This document shows, in pieces, positions 36,064-46,529 of a stretch of 64,000 nucleotides of DNA (position 1 is the stretch's first letter; every line of letters begins with the position of its first letter). The position numbers and the translations under genes are program-made. The notes beneath the pieces are model-generated. The model ran no database searches, was not told the DNA's origin, and saw nothing but the letters and a program-made list of their open reading frames with translations. This stretch comes from Rutidosis leptorrhynchoides (taxonomy: Eukaryota; Streptophyta; Magnoliopsida; Asterales; Asteraceae), in assembly GCF_046630445.1 (NCBI RefSeq), contig NC_092340.1, positions 37,222,001 to 37,286,000 of the forward strand, written 5' to 3'.

Positions 36064-37018
36064 TGTTGAGTCCCCAAAATAATTAAGGATTTAATTATGA
36101 TAAAACTGTAATTTATTTACACTAAAATGTTATGTGCAGCCAGCACAAGTTTGTTTCTGTATAGACAGCAAATATTGCTGTGTAAAGTGTTCAGTATACT
36201 GCCTAGTCTACAAGCACAAGGTAGAGTGTATTCTTTGAATCAGCACAGGATGAGTACTCAGCAATTCAAGAATATCAAGTGACTCATCATAAGAAGAACC
36301 AGTAAACCTGGTAAGCAACATACAACACAAGACAGCCATGCTCCATTACAAGCATGATGGTTTCCTGAGTGGTCTACATCAATTGTACTATTCAACAGAA
36401 GTCAAAGACAAAGTTGAACAGGAAAGGATACGCGTCGGCGGCTGACAAGTGACCTTACAAGACCACGTAGGAATGCAGAAGTTTAACGCATGTGCAGACA
36501 TGTGCTATACTTTGTCAATGCCTAGGGAACATAACATTCTATTTGTTTAAACGAATAGTGGTGCCAAACTAAATTGGGGTGTTCCTGCAAATAGCTACCA
36601 AAGAGGAAAGAGGAGAGCACGCTCTCTAATGCAGTTGTCCCCACAAGTACAGACATCCTATGTACCAGTGGACAATAGAACCATTACACGGTTAATAGGA
36701 CTACTATAAATTGTTGTATCCACTATTGTAACAACTAGTGGTGTGGGTTTATTTATTTAGAATCCAAAACTTGTAATAGCTTTAAGTTTATCCTCTTAGC
36801 TATACTTAGGTAAATCTGTATCAACCAACTATCATTCCGCCAAGGATAGTTGAAATTCTTTGTGATTTAATCAATAAAAATAACAGTTGAAAAATTACCT
36901 TTGACTCTATTTACATTACATGCTTGAATACTAAACTGTGGTTAATTGGTTAGTTAATTATAAGAAATTGTAATCACCCCCCTCTACAATACTCCTGTTG
37001 TTAATCAAGGGACCAACA
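36064..37018 (+). repeat. Copia 3' LTR (955 bp)
   Basis: Starts TGTTGAGTCCC and ends GGGACCAACA, imperfect inverted ends as expected. The next five bases TAAAC (37019-37023) are the predicted target duplication; the left partner is out of view. Confidence 0.85.
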
Positions 37019-38699
37019 TAAACAATATCTTAAGGTAGACCACGAGATTTCATATTCAAACAGTATGAAAAAGTATATGCTTAACTGTGGGCACTTGGTA
37101 ACTAACTTAACGTAAAATAATATATCACCCCCTGACAGTACATTTGGTGAGTGTGTTAAAACAAATGAAGTATTAAACACCCGTTAAATGCCAGCGCGAC
37201 TAGCCTGAGTGGGGATGTCAAACCCTATAGATCCATATCTAAGATTCGCGTTCACCGGTTCATAAACCAATGACTAAACGTTACCGAGCTAAGGGAAAAA
37301 TTTGTGCCGTTATATCACCCACACATATATAAAGTTTAAGTACTCGTGTCTAACATCTAAAACATAAAAAAGCGCATGTATTCTCAGTCCCAAAAATAGT
37401 TAAAGTAAAAAGGGAGCTATAACTCACAGTGAATGTACGGTAAAATCGATACGAAAACGTAAGCAAGTAGTAAGTCGGTCCGAAAGGTCCTCAACCTAAG
37501 TCAAAGGTTACTAAGTTAGTAAATCGTCCCAAAAGGTTTAAAAGTATGTAAGTTAAGTCTTAGGCATCATCATTATCATCATAATTAAAAGATAAAAGTA
37601 AGTTTTCAATCAAGAATAGAGATCGAAACAAAGGGCGGACTTCGGACAGCCGCTAGTACCTCTATACAAACTGAAATGACGCGCGACCAGTGGCCAAGGC
37701 TCCGTTTGTGAGTCCTCTTACCACTGTCCAATTTTCAGATCTTAACTCAATGTCGTTTGACCGTGGCGACGGTTCAAGCACGAGTAGGTCAGAAATTTCA
37801 GCACGTCGTTACGAAGGCGTAATGATTTTCGGAAGGCTATAAATCCTAAACCGTATATCGGATTTAGACGAGTCTTACACTAAAAGTCATCTACTCGAAC
37901 TGAACTATCTGGAAATAAACTTTTCAGAAGCCTTAGGATTCTGATAAGACCCTGAAAAACAGCATCAAGTGCTTCATTAGGTTTCTTGGGTTTGATGCTC
38001 ATAACGGTTCTCATCCTTGATGCGTATAAGCTTCAAGTGTACAACTCTTTGATGTTTTAGCATCACTTTGACCAAGTTTTGACCATCAACACACAACTAA
38101 AAGTAGAAACTAACTTTCTATAAGTTTTGAACATCAAAGTTGCCTCTTCATTATATAAACACAATAAAGCTTCAACCTTTGTCCTTTTGATACAAGTTTA
38201 TGCATCTTCATCATATGAGATGATGGAGACTTGATTTTTATCACCACAAAAATCATAGAAAGGTTCCAAGTAAGTGAGATATACAATAATAATTTAGATC
38301 TCAAGTGTTAAGAAACCCTAAGCTAGAAATCTTGGATTTTTACAAGATTAATGAGACCATAAGCTAGAAAGCTAAGATCTAGTAAAAGTAATGAGATCAT
38401 AAGCTAAAAAGCTTAGATCTAAACAAAATAATGAAACCCTAAGCTAGAAAGCTTGGATCTTTAATGTTCCTGAAGATCTTTAAAGCAAAAAGTTAGATCT
38501 ACAAGTTACATGAAGATCATAAACACAAGTTTTGATCTTTTTAACAAAATAAAGTGATCTTAAACTTTAAAACTTAGATCCAACAAAGTAATGAAGATTC
38601 AAAGCTAGAAAGCTTGAATCCTTCATGTTCTTGAAGATTTCAAATCAAAGTTTGAATCTGCAAGATGTAACAAGATCAAAAAGCTAAAAAGCTTGATCC

Positions 38700-38733
<34 letters not shown>

Positions 38734-39514
38734 TCGTGATTTAAGAAAGAAAAAGAAGGAGAAGAAAATTTAAGAACTTACAATTTTAGTGTGAGAAAGA
38801 CTAGAGAGAAAATTTAAGAGCAAGTGTGTGTGAAATGAGAATGAAATGAAGTGTGAAATAAGAAGTAAAGCTTGAATTTATAGTGGGGTGGGGGTAGTGG
38901 TGGCCGACGGTTATGGGGGGACAAGGGGGAGACCATTTTACTTTTGCATGGTGGTAGTACAAAGGCGGTGCTTGTATGTTGGGATCCCATGCAACATGGT
39001 GTAGTAAAGGCACACAAATATGCTAGTGTGTTGGCTAATCTTTATGGGCTTTTGTCTTACATCTTAATGGGTCATAAATCCACTAAAATTGGGCTAACTT
39101 AAAGTCCATTAGCTATAGTAGGGTGGGCTTAAGTCCATTAAGGTAAAAAGTCCATTAAGACTAACTAGTGTGCATTAGTAAATCACTAGGCGTAATTAAG
39201 CAACCAATAAGCCAAGTAATTGTCATTAGAAAATAACAATTAGTTTTACGTAGTCATAATATTCCAATTATGACAAAAGTCTAACGTGTACAAAGTACGT
39301 AGCTCGTTTTAAACAACAAGTGGCACTAACGGCCATAAAAGCATTCGAGGATCAAGTTAAGTGATTAAGCACTTAATAACACGTTGTAAGATATTAACGA
39401 AAGTAATTAACATGAATAATGATCCCAGAATATAATATAGCTCAGTACGCACAAATACGCAGTTTCGTGAAAGTAATAAATATAAATATAAGTCGAAAAA
39501 GTCGAGTCGTTACA
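37019..39514 (-). repeat. Truncated LTR of a further Ty3-like family (outermost host of the nest)
   Basis: The minus-strand LTR start is TGTAACGACTCG at 39514. Toward the left it has the hallmarks of the other long LTRs: GCATGTATTCTCAGTCCCAAAA (plus strand about 37375), the AGATTCGCGTTC motif, and at its left edge part of the U5 module (37036-37053). It ends at 37019 because the copia element inserted there; the remainder should lie left of the window. Confidence 0.75.
38290..38735. repeat. Degenerate AAGCTAGAAAGCTT repeats and GAT microsatellite
   Basis: Several imperfect copies of a unit containing CTAAGCTAGAAAGCTTGGATC, spaced about 50-60 bases, followed by a (GAT)n run at about 38703-38733. 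Lies inside the truncated LTR. Confidence 0.7.
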
Positions 39515-39816
39515 TCATTTGCGTCAATAACTTGGATCTCTTTCATCAATTAAATTAGTCTCTTTCCTGTCAGATATGACGTATATGGTTGAGGTATTTT
39601 ATAGTCATTCGACTCTTACAGAATGAGTTTGATAGGTTAATAGGAAACACACGATTTGAGTGTTTCTGCCAATCTATGCCGATATGCACTTCTTGGAAAA
39701 ATATAGACTTTTTAAAGCCATAATAATACAATTTCCTTACCATAAAATCACAAATAAAAAGATCTAATAAGGTCACTAGTTTACTCTTTTGTTTCTTAAC
39801 GAGGATAAGTTAAACA
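39515..39816. other. Intergenic, no gene seen
   Basis: AT-rich sequence between the truncated LTR and the MULE. No repeat ends or ORF recognised; probably original host sequence. TTATTTTAAT at 39817-39826 belongs to the MULE target duplication. Confidence 0.5.
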
Positions 39817-39826
39817 TTATTTTAAT

Positions 39827-41017
39827 GACAAAATTACTTCGGTCGTCCTTGAACTTGTACCAAAATCACTAGGGCCGTCCTTAATCTTTTTTTTTCACTG
39901 AGGTCGTCACTATCCTTTCAAAACGTACCACCCGTCATCCTTCTGTCTACTTGCCATCCACTTGATCCGTTAACCCATCTCATGTGCGTCCCACGTGAGG
40001 GTAATTATGTAATTTTCACCTATTTGTCCTATTAATACCTCGCCTACACACCCATTTTCCCCAATTTCTACCAGACACCCATTACCCCCCCCCCCCACCC
40101 CCCCAAATCACTCCCAATTCGTTCACTGTTCTTAAACCTAATCTGAATCAAACCAACAATGAAACCCAACGTTACTAAGTTCTATCAGATTCGCGATGAA
40201 GATGTAACTTACAATATTAAGGAGCTCTATGGTAAGCATTACTCCATAATTTGATTATTAAGACTAACATTGTTGTATAAAATACACCGATTTTAACATA
40301 TATTCTATGTTTTGCAGAACATATTTCTACACTATGTTTGAAGAGATTATATTGAAGAACTGAGGAGATGTTATCCTGGATCTACTATCAAGCTTGATGT
40401 TGAACCTGGTAACCTAGGGTCAAATACAAGGGTCTTTAAAAGAATCTACATATGTTTAGGTGTACTGAAAAGGGGATCAAATCAATTGGTAAAGATTTTA
40501 TTGGTGTTGATGGGGCATTCATGAAGGAACCTGCTACATGTCAGATGTTGACAGTTGTTGGACTTGACTCCAACAATGGGATTTATCCAGTTGCCTATGC
40601 AATTGTTGAGCAAGAAACTACCGACTCATGGATATGGTTTCTTGAGCTGTTAGCTGCAGATTTAGAGTTAACTGAACTATCTAACTTCACCTTCATGAGT
40701 GATAGGCAATAAAGTAGCGAAGGATTTTGTTGATTTGGAATTAGGGTTTTAAGAGCATCCGGTTGAAGATGAGTGAATGGGGGGAAAATAGGTGTGTAGG
40801 TGAGGTATTAATAGGACAAATAGGTGAAAAGTACATAATTACCCTCACGTGGGACGCACATGAGATGGGTTAACGGATCAAGTGGACGGCAAGTAGACAG
40901 AAGGATGACGGGTGGTACGTTTTGAAATGATAGTGACGACCTCAGTGGAAAAAAAAAGATTAAGGACAACCCTAGTGATTTTGGTACAAGTTCAAAGACG
41001 GCCGAGGTAATTTTGTC
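39827..41017 (+). mobile_element. MULE deletion derivative (1.19 kb) with long TIRs
   Basis: Terminal inverted repeats 39827-40072 and 40781-41017 (about 240 bp) start GACAAAATTACTTCGG and, read from the other end, GACAAAATTACCTCGG. They are flanked by a perfect 10-bp duplication TTATTTTAAT (39817-39826 and 41018-41027), within the 8-11 bp range of Mutator elements. The interior keeps a short first exon and a transposase fragment. Confidence 0.93.
40159..40712 (+). pseudogene. MURA-type transposase fragment
   Basis: A first exon is suggested by the ATG at 40159 (MKPNVTKFYQIRDEDVTYNI) ending at a GTAAGC donor (40232), with an acceptor TTTTGCAG ending at 40317. Further on, a mudrA-like segment reads RIYICLG, then (in a shifted frame, 40452-40712) IGKDFIGVDGAFMKEP, VGLDSNNGIYPVAYAIVEQE and FTFMSDRQ. 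These contain the first two Asp residues of the DDE triad. The frame stops right after SDRQ, so the third catalytic residue, the zinc finger and the rest are missing. The fragment cannot encode an active transposase. Confidence 0.88.
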
Positions 41018-41027
41018 TTATTTTAAT

Positions 41028-41675
41028 AGTCTACATTTACAATACGCATAACAATGATTGTCATAAAGGTATATGTTTACAATTGATTATTTTACTATTA
41101 GCGAACCTAATAGGAAAAAATAACATATGATTCAACCGCTCGTATATATGTTTTGAAATCTTTTACATGATAACTAAAATATTTTACAAAGTTTAAGCTC
41201 GTTACATAGATCGTTCGTAGCAATATATGTTTTTATAATACTTAAATCGACAATTGATACAAACCTTTTATTAGATTCAAATCAGGGTCGGATATTGAGG
41301 TGAGCAAGGCGTGCAGCCGCACAAGGCCCAATATATAGGGGACCATGAAAATTAGCATAATACTCGTATTAAATACCTAGTATTCATTTTTTAATACAAT
41401 TGTTATTTTGATTGATTTTAAAACTTATGACTTTATTAGTATTATTGAACTTTATTATTATATATGAAAAATTTGAGTAACAATTAGAATATTTGTTTCT
41501 TAATGATGACACAACACGTACGTATCAAAGCTAAAAGTGATATGTAAAAGATGTGACCACTGACCATATAGTTACTTTGGAGTAACTAAAAATATTTTTA
41601 CTTGTTGCAATTCTAATTTCTAAGTACATATTTATCATTTTTATTTTTCAAATTTAAATGCAGAAAAAAACTAAT
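41028..41675. other. Intergenic upstream of RPL35
   Basis: AT-rich, no ORF of note. A segment at about 41285-41345 (GGGTCGG ... GGTGAGCAAGGCGTGCAGCCGCACAAGGCCC) resembles termini of small hAT-like elements in plants, but I found no matching second end. Confidence 0.4.
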
Positions 41676-41761
41676 TGGGCTTACCTGATCTTCTAGGGGC
41701 TTTTAATCCATAAATAAAAGTTGACCAGTTTGGGCCGGCCTTTTCTACATAACAACCCTAA
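41676..41761 (+). promoter_or_regulatory. RPL35 promoter: two site II motifs and a telo-box
   Basis: TGGGCT at 41676-41681 and TGGGCC at 41731-41736 are site II elements, and AACCCTAA at 41754-41761 is a telo-box. In plants this combination marks ribosomal-protein and other growth-linked genes (site II is bound by TCP-type factors, the telo-box by Pur-alpha/TRB-type proteins). A second AGGGTTT lies at about 41788-41794. They precede the start codon by roughly 90-175 bases, the usual arrangement. Confidence 0.78.
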
Positions 41762-41849
41762 TCGTTTGTTCATTTTTTCTTGTTGGTAGGGTTTCAATTT
41801 TCCGGCAAGCAGCCAGACTTCATTCCAGTTCATCCCACAGTTTGAATCT

Positions 41850-43297
41850 ATGGGTACGAAATCATTACATTTGAACTTCCGATAATTTGGTTTATACTTC
41901 TGAATTTTATAAATAAGTTTGCCTGATTTGTTTACTCCAAATTTGAATGTAAAACACAGCGCGAATCAAAGTTCATGAGCTAAGGAACAAATCGAAGGTC
42001 GATTTGTTTGCTCAATTGAAGGATTTAAAGGCTGAACTTGCTCTTCTTCGTGTCGCTAAGGTTACCGGTGGTGCCCCAAACAAACTCTCCAAGATGTAAT
42101 TATATCTCTGTGCCTATATACAGTATTATTATTATTATTATTTGGGAAAATTGCGCAAGTAATAAAATATCTCAAATTAGCACAATTTCGCACTTATAGT
42201 TTTCGCAAAAAATATCGCAAAAAATCTTCTAATTTCGCACAATGGAAGGAAAAAGCAGCAGAAATAAATTAACTTCACAAAACTGGCCAATTTCGCAATA
42301 AGAGGCATTTCTCTAATGATTTTCGTTTTTATTCTTAATTTTATATATAAAAACCGTTTGAGTGTTTTTTTACTATATTATGTAAAAAGTGTTAATTAAG
42401 TAATTCTTACGTTATTTGTATATGCCATGTTTAAGAGATGATTAAAACGATTACACAAGCCTGCATATTATTGTCACTCCAGCATATTATTGTCACTGAA
42501 TTTATCAATATATTTAATGAATTATACCACATTATGTTACTGGTCTATGTGCTTATGTATATGCGCATTTGATAATTTGTTTGTCATATTTTTTGTTTGT
42601 TTTTAATTTTTATGGATGAGTACTAGTAAAGATTGTTTTTCAATGTTAGCTGGGTTTTAATGCATATATGATGTTTTTACTGTCTACTCGTATGATTTTC
42701 AGCTAACTTTATATATTAGGATCCTCGAGCCTAGTTTGATGATACATTGAATGCAATTTGGTGTATTGTTGGGTATGCTAATCACAATATAACCAATAGA
42801 CCAGGTCATGCTTGTGGCTTCATGTCTATTAACATTATTTTTAAGTATTTGTTTTGTTGTTGCAGTAAAGTGGTGAGGACATCAATTGCTCAGGTACTAA
42901 CTGTGATTTCACAAACTCAAAAGTCTGTTCTTAGGGAAGCATACAAGAACAAGAAGTATTTGCCTCTTGATTTACGCCCAAAGAAAACTAGAGCAATCCG
43001 AAGACGTCTTACCAAGCATCAGGTACCAATAATTCAATCATTGGCTCTTTTATATGAACTAATGTTATGCTGACACTTACTATGAATGTGTAGTGAAGTT
43101 CTTAAAACTTTAAATAACAGAATGGATCTGAACATAGTTTCTTTACAACCCAGCCATTTGGTAGTTGTAATGTTTTTGTTTCTTTAAACAGAGATTTATC
43201 AGATTGTTATATTTTATTGTAGGCTTCGTTGAAGACCGAAAGGGAAAAGAAGAAGGAGAAGTACTTCCCGTTGAGGAAGTATGCTATCAAGGCTTAA
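41850..43297 (+). CDS. RPL35: 60S ribosomal protein L35 (uL29), four exons, 123 aa
   Basis: Exons 41850-41853, 41960-42095, 42866-43022 and 43223-43297 join to 372 bases (124 codons with TAA), exactly the Arabidopsis RPL35 length. All introns are GT-AG. The first exon codes only ATGG, so intron 1 splits codon 2. The protein starts [10 protein letters not shown], contains [20 protein letters not shown], then [36 protein letters not shown], and ends [11 protein letters not shown]. uL29 is a helical-hairpin protein at the peptide exit of the cytosolic large subunit, near the docking site for nascent-chain factors; the basic C-terminal extension is eukaryotic. No disabling change is seen and the promoter has ribosomal-protein motifs, so this is probably a working gene. 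Intron 2 (770 bp) holds a short ATT microsatellite and AT-rich filler. Confidence 0.96.
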
Positions 43298-44095
43298 GGT
43301 GAAATTTGTTATGGACAACAGTAATCTGTTTCCAGTTTTATGTACGATTGATCCTAAATTTTGTTCGGAGTATTTAATTGTTTTTCTTCAGTGAGTTATT
43401 AGACAGATATGACGTTACAGCTTGCTCTTGATTTTAAATAGTTTAGTTATAAATGACTTGTTTTGTTGGTAGCTTAATGCATTACATTCGGACTTCAGGT
43501 GATGTTATTAGAGATTACTCTTGTTATAGTATTTAGTAGTTATATGACTTGTTTTGTTGGAAGACGTCCTACATTTTTTTTTGTTAGTAGCATAATGTAT
43601 TGAACTTTACATATAGACTTCAGAGACTTCGGGTTTTTACGTGTGTCAAAATGAATAGAAGTTGGCCACGCTGTATCATTTTTGTGCTTTGCATGAATCT
43701 CTTGTACTAGTTGAAGTTTGTCTACATCGTGTGTTTATATAAAGGATTTATTGATGATTCATGTATTTCAGGTGTTTGTTTTCCAAGTTTTTTGTTATTT
43801 TAATAATTTTTGGTATAATGTTTTGTGTTTCCTTTGTTCAAAATCATCAATTTGCTTTAGTTTTTTTAGTGACAATCTAGTCAAGAGAAGCTAATCTTTT
43901 ATTAGCTGTTTAGATAGTCCATCTGAAAAAAGTCTGAATAATAGCATTATTGTAGTTCGAGTTATCAATTACGGTTGACATTAGTCACTGATGATCTTCC
44001 CTATAATCAAGTTATGAACACCATTATAGGTGTTTCATTAACGACTAGTCTAATGTGTGCTATCGATACCAACACACTTCGGCAAAAAGGATAAT
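43298..44095 (+). other. RPL35 3' UTR and downstream region
   Basis: T-rich sequence fitting a 3' UTR and terminator region at first. It contains an imperfect direct repeat (around GACTTGTTTTGTTGG at about 43455 and 43546, each followed by an AATG-rich piece and a GACTTCAG). No second gene seen. Confidence 0.5.
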
Positions 44096-44109
44096 CATTG
44101 CCTTAGAAG

Positions 44110-44222
44110 TCGGGGTCCGCTATGTGAAAACTCTTTGCAAATGTGGAGCTCCATTTGTTCCAAGAATTTGCAAATCTTGCCACAATGGGATTAGTCTCAT
44201 TCCCGCAACATCGAAGGTATTT
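44110..44222 (+). pseudogene. Possible Cys-rich coding relic
   Basis: One frame is open for about 37 codons and reads YVKTLCKCGAPFVPRICKSC then HNGISLIPATSKV, with a CXC...CXXC arrangement suggesting a zinc-binding fragment. It lacks a start codon, neighbouring exons are not evident and I do not recognise the family. It may be a remnant of a transposon or host gene, or chance. Confidence 0.3.
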
Positions 44223-44229
44223 CTTGAGA

Positions 44230-45487
44230 TGTGACAACCTTCTTAAAAACAACCTTACTAGGAATTAAATAACAGTGTGACAACGACACAACCTTATAAC
44301 TATTGATCAAGTTTTCGTGTTTCCTTGATTTTCTACGACTATATTATTGTAAAGTGCGGACCTATTATATACGCAGTAGTAGCACGGACTACCACTTAAA
44401 TATGCGATACAGCGAATTTTTTTTGGGCTTTTAACTAATGATACCACTAGATAGTGTAATTTTTTTTTTGTGTGACACTATTGAATAATGTAATTTTTTT
44501 TTGAACTTTTAACTAATGACACATGTGACTACGATTCCTAGATCCGCCATTGTCAGCGTGACTTTTGCTATACTCTATCATCATCTTTCGATATGATAAA
44601 ATGCTAGCTGATGTTGAAATAATGTGTCCAGATTTCATGATGCCTTTATTACGACAAAACACATCTTCTTGATTATTTTCTTTGAAAGTTCAATGTAACT
44701 TCATCAAGGGTTTAGTTGTTGCGCATTCAAGTGTTTTATTCATAGAAGCGTGATTTTCATACGTGAGACTTCGTCGTAATAAGGAGATTATAAGAGAATG
44801 AATATCTTGTTCTTATCCCTTACACTTTGAAACTTTGTCCAGTTGACCCGGACAACATTTTTCGGTTAGAAAGCCATTTCAAAGAGACAATTCGTGTTAA
44901 TTTTACCAGCATTTTAGTCAATAACACATTATGAACAATCCCTCCATAAAAAGTTATAAAATCTCCTGTAAGTCCTTTAACTTTCATTAAATTAAACGTC
45001 TTATCTCCCGCAAACCATAAAATAGAACGGAACATGGATCACTGCATTCGACAATTTAATACATCATCAAACTACTCTGCGGGAGGATGAGGATACTGAT
45101 GATTATTCACACAACAATCATCAAGGCCACCCGAATGTCTATAACATTCACTCAAAACTTTTTGCTATGAGTTTCACATAAGTTCATCATTAGATTATTA
45201 GTTTATTTCATCTTTTCCACTCAACTTTCTATTACATTTTACTATATCACTCAAAACTTTTTAATAACAATTTTCTACAACATTCACTACTACACTCTTT
45301 ATCCCACTATTACATTTAACTATATTGTTACGTTATAATTATCCACTCAATTTAAAAAAAAAAAAATCTAGGTCACACTCTACCATTATAAAAGGTATCA
45401 ATTGAGTACAAAGTTTGAACATTTAACTCTTATACGAAATATGGAAAGATGATATTGTTCACAATGGCAACATGATAATTATGTTAA
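44230..45487. other. Intergenic, no gene seen
   Basis: AT-rich low-copy-looking sequence with T-runs around 44410-44510 and short CACTCAAAACTTTTT repeats (45149, 45248). I could not support any ORF here as a gene. Confidence 0.5.
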
Positions 45488-45500
45488 TCTATATACTCTC

Positions 45501-45739
45501 TTTTTTAGTAAGCGAGGAAACCCTCATATGAACGAGCACATTGGCTCTCCCATAGAAGGTAAAACCTCGGGTAATCAAGCCTTCCGAGCGTGAGACCTGG
45601 TACCGGGTGAATTGCGCATTATGCACACCATCTAGTCACACTCCCTTTTTGAACAATTTGACGTAGCCAAGAATTGAACCCGGGTGGTGTGCTTCATTGG
45701 GCAACTCGGTGGCCACTCAGGCAAGCCTGAATGGTTAAC
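45501..45739 (-). mobile_element. tRNA-derived SINE (about 240 bp)
   Basis: On the minus strand an A-box TGCCTGAGTGG (45713-45723) and a B-box GGTTCAATTCT (45670-45680) are separated by 32 bases, as in a tRNA gene, followed by a unique body and a short A-run at the 3' end (45501-45506 on the plus strand reads TTTTTT). Near-identical duplications flank it: TCTATATACTCTC (45488-45500) and TCTATACTCTC (45740-45750). The family is not named from memory. Confidence 0.8.
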
Positions 45740-45750
45740 TCTATACTCTC

Positions 45751-46376
45751 AATCGAGGCGAAAAAAGAAAGAATAGCAACTACATCAACAACTTTGATTT
45801 TTGACGTGAATGGCCGCTCAAGAGACTGAATATTTTTTTTAATTCATTTTCATTTTCAAATTGCGAGGAAAAACATAAAATGCTCGGCGTTAGACCAATT
45901 GTAGTGGTAAAAGAGTTTTGTTTGTGTTGGTGATTGAGGAGGGGTATTTGTCGGTGACGTGGAAAATGCATTAAATTTGTGCCATTAACACGCCGCGTGA
46001 CATGTTTGGAACCTCTCACGTGCACCACCAATTACGACAACAGCTTGTGCCATTAACAAGCCGTATTATCAGCGTGTTCCGGACGTGCTCCAATAAGATA
46101 GGCTCTACAAATACTCTGTAGTTTTAACACGTTACCTCCGATAGTCGTTTTCTGTTTGTTGTTTCTCTCTCTAATCAAACATTCATTCCTGACATCCAAA
46201 ATTCCATCAAAACTTTACCATTCCCCTTCTCATTCCCAATTTCAATTTTCTTTTTAGGGTTTCTTCATTTATCCTATTTGGGTTGTTTGAGCTTGGATTC
46301 ATGATGTTATTAAAATTATATGATTTTAGATATTGAATAAGAAGATATGAATATGAATGTGTGAAGTATTTGTGAA
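45751..46376. other. Low-copy-looking sequence, interrupted by the solo LTR
   Basis: This and 60221 onwards were contiguous before the LTR element arrived. A minus-strand stretch near 46225-46302 could start a short peptide (MNPSSNNPNRINEE), but it stops early. I cannot assign a gene. Confidence 0.4.
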
Positions 46377-46529
46377 AATAGTGTCATACCCCGTCCAAAA
46401 TTTTCATGAACGTATACAATAACATCTGGTACCATTACGATGAACGGACCTCTATATGCCCTGAATGACTCCATGTAATATGAGCAAATGCACAGCGGAA
46501 GGTTTCTTTCATACCTGAGAATAAACATG

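Larger units (their letters stand above)
32112..37018 (+). mobile_element. SIRE/Maximus-like Ty1/copia element, 3' part only
   Basis: Contains a long 3' ORF region (32112-35794), a polypurine tract (36054-36063) and a 3' LTR (36064-37018). The combination of a long non-pol ORF after the position of pol, the GGGGGAGATTGTTG junction and an LTR of about 1 kb is typical of plant SIRE/Maximus elements. Gag-pol and the 5' LTR are beyond the Athila-like insertion and out of view. The visible coding part has about one interruption. Confidence 0.7.

Noticed and set aside
42747-43073. 108-aa ORF as a separate gene
   Set aside because: It is RPL35 exon 3 extended into flanking introns in the same frame.
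45751-46376. PIF/Harbinger-like element around the solo LTR insertion site
   Set aside because: Only a weak resemblance of a minus-strand start (MNPSSNN); no terminal repeats, target triplets or transposase motifs were found.
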